In this document: piece by piece, positions 4,916 to 6,184 of the stretch
Position numbering within the stretch: the first letter of the stretch is position 1
How the letters are laid out: each line of letters begins with the position of its first letter
DNA from: Deltaproteobacteria bacterium
GTDB taxonomy: Bacteria > Myxococcota_A > Polyangia > Polyangiales > Houyiibacteriaceae
DNA length: 6,184 nt
NCBI GenBank assembly: GCA_019309605.1
Contig: JAFDFW010000223.1
Coordinates: 1 to 6,184 of the forward strand
Direction of reading: 5' to 3'
Translations under genes and position numbers: made by a program
Notes under the pieces: generated by a model
What the model was told of the DNA's origin: nothing
Database searches by the model: none
Seen by the model: the letters and a program-made list of their open reading frames with translations, nothing else

Positions 4916-6184
4916 ATGCTGAGATTTCTCTCTAATCGATGGTCCTTGTTATGCCTGGCGGTCCTGATCGCCGGAGTCAGTGGCGGTGCGGTCGCCCTCG
5001 GCGAGCACGCCACCACCGAGCGGCACGATCGCGTGGAGATCATCGACGGGAAAAACGTGCTGCGAGCCCCCGGACTCGACGCTTGGAACGAGCGTCAACA
5101 AAGCCCGAAGAACAATCCCGGCACGACAGGGAACTTCGGCTCCGCGTTTCACTACGACTCCTTCGTCTATGACAAAGCCGCGAGCAGCCCGAAGGTAGCA
5201 GGCATCATTCGTCGGGGCACCGTCGTCGAAGTCGGCAACAAAGTCGGCGGCTCGGGCTGCACGAACGGCAGCTGGTACAAGGCCACCCCGTTTGGCTACG
5301 TCTGCACGGCGCTTGGCTTCCACGTGAGCGACACGCCGAGCACGAATCGATACGGCGTCCCGCCTGCCAAAGTGAGTAACCACCTTCCCTATACTTACTC
5401 TCGCGTCATCACCAAGCGGGCGCCGCGGTATTTCCGCATTCCGACGGTGCAGGAAGAGAAGCAAGCACGGCGCGCGATGGACAAGAAGGGTCGCACTCCC
5501 GAAGTGGTTTCTTCATTGATGGAGGGCGACTACTTCCTCGCCCTTGCGGAAAAAGAGACGCGCAAGGCCGACGGCGCGGTCTTCTATCGCACGATCCGGG
5601 GCCGCTTCGTTCTCGAAAGCGACGTCGAGCTCCGCCACCCGGATGTGGTTCGTGGAGAAGAGCTCGGGCGGGATGGTTGGCGCCTTCCACTGGCAATCGT
5701 GTACGGCGAGGATCGGGACTTGCTGAACCTGGACGGCAGCGCGCCCCAGGTGACCGGCAAGGCTCAGAAGCACGGTCGATTCGTGGTCGAGAAGGAGCTG
5801 ACCAAGGACGATGTTGCCTACGTCTCGGGCGCTGCGGGCGCCGTGCGCCGTGACGAAGTGCGGATCGCACGGAAGAGCGAGCGTCCGAGCGGTGTGCCGG
5901 CCGACGGGAAGTGGATTCACGTCGATCTGTCCCAGCAAACCCTCGTTGCGTACGAAGGAGACAAGGCTGTCTATGCGACGGTCATCTCGAGCGGAAAAGA
6001 AGGCTACGAGCCGCCAACCGGCCTCTTCGAGGTTCAGCAAAAGTACATCTCGACCACGATGAACGCCAGGGACCCGATCGACGGCTTCTACGAGGTCGAA
6101 GAGGTTCCGTGGACGCTCTACTACCACGGTGGATACGCGCTTCACGGGGCCTACTGGCACACCGACTTCGGCAAGGTGCGCAGT
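4916..6184 (+). CDS. Partial (3' end missing): exported L,D-transpeptidase with SH3-like domains and YkuD domain
   Basis: Open from ATG 4916 to the right edge (423 codons, no stop). Residues 1-29 form a signal peptide (LLCLAVLIAGVSGGAVALG). Residues about 76-137 form an SH3-like fold with GTVVEVG, SWYKA and GYVC, and Cys115/Cys130 are placed for a disulfide. Residues about 198-240 and 279-320 may be two further SH3-like or wall-binding modules. The YkuD domain starts near 331 (GKWIHVDLSQQTLVAYEGDK), continues through VISSGKEGYEPPTGLFEV and reaches LHGAYWHTDFGKVRS. That last stretch normally runs directly into S/T-HGC with the nucleophilic Cys, which falls just beyond the window. The enzyme family makes 3-3 cross-links in periplasmic peptidoglycan or attaches proteins to it. 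Family is secure from the HGAYWH motif and domain order; catalytic competence cannot be seen here. Start is supported by AAGGTG. Confidence 0.92.
   Translation, partial: MLRFLSNRWSLLCLAVLIAGVSGGAVALGEHATTERHDRVEIIDGKNVLRAPGLDAWNERQQSPKNNPGTTGNFGSAFHYDSFVYDKAASSPKVAGIIRRGTVVEVGNKVGGSGCTNGSWYKATPFGYVCTALGFHVSDTPSTNRYGVPPAKVSNHLPYTYSRVITKRAPRYFRIPTVQEEKQARRAMDKKGRTPEVVSSLMEGDYFLALAEKETRKADGAVFYRTIRGRFVLESDVELRHPDVVRGEELGRDGWRLPLAIVYGEDRDLLNLDGSAPQVTGKAQKHGRFVVEKELTKDDVAYVSGAAGAVRRDEVRIARKSERPSGVPADGKWIHVDLSQQTLVAYEGDKAVYATVISSGKEGYEPPTGLFEVQQKYISTTMNARDPIDGFYEVEEVPWTLYYHGGYALHGAYWHTDFGKVRS

Noticed and set aside
5513..6160. 215-codon antisense open frame within the L,D-transpeptidase gene
   Set aside because: The plus strand carries recognisable YkuD motifs across the same bases.

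Overview
The window is GC-rich DNA from a Gram-negative, outer-membrane-bearing bacterium. Myxococcota (a deltaproteobacterial, myxobacterium-like lineage) is the best guess. This is inferred from the composition, a thrombospondin-type-3 (TSP3) acidic linker in front of a predicted outer-membrane barrel, and an L,D-transpeptidase preceded by SH3-like domains with a paired cysteine. No rRNA or other taxonomic marker is present.

Layout, left to right: (1) the 3' end of a + strand gene for a His-rich, octapeptide-repeat, Gly/Ser/Arg-tailed protein (2-433). (2) A convergent - strand gene for a secreted, probably outer-membrane beta-barrel protein (444-1193), only 10 bp away. (3) A 152-bp divergent intergenic region with candidate promoters and a small hairpin. 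(4) A + strand gene for an MscS-family mechanosensitive channel with a long helical extracytoplasmic N-terminal extension (1346-3148). (5) A 34-bp convergent gap holding a GC-rich hairpin terminator. (6) A two-gene - strand operon read right to left: a six-helix inner-membrane protein of unknown function (4121-4762), overlapping a signal-peptide/TSP3/barrel protein (3183-4130). (7) A second divergent intergenic region of about 150 bp. (8) A + strand gene for an exported L,D-transpeptidase (4916 to the right edge), cut off just before its expected catalytic His-Gly-Cys.

Nearly every readable gene points to the cell envelope: two predicted outer-membrane proteins, one mechanosensitive channel, one polytopic inner-membrane protein and one peptidoglycan cross-linking enzyme. 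They sit in separate transcription units, so a shared pathway is only an inference. The one pair with real linkage is the overlapping operon at 3183-4762, which I could not match to a named system and which is the best candidate for something undescribed. I see no mobile element, CRISPR array, tRNA, rRNA or riboswitch. The high GC produces many long antisense and alternate-frame ORFs, which I judged to be shadows.
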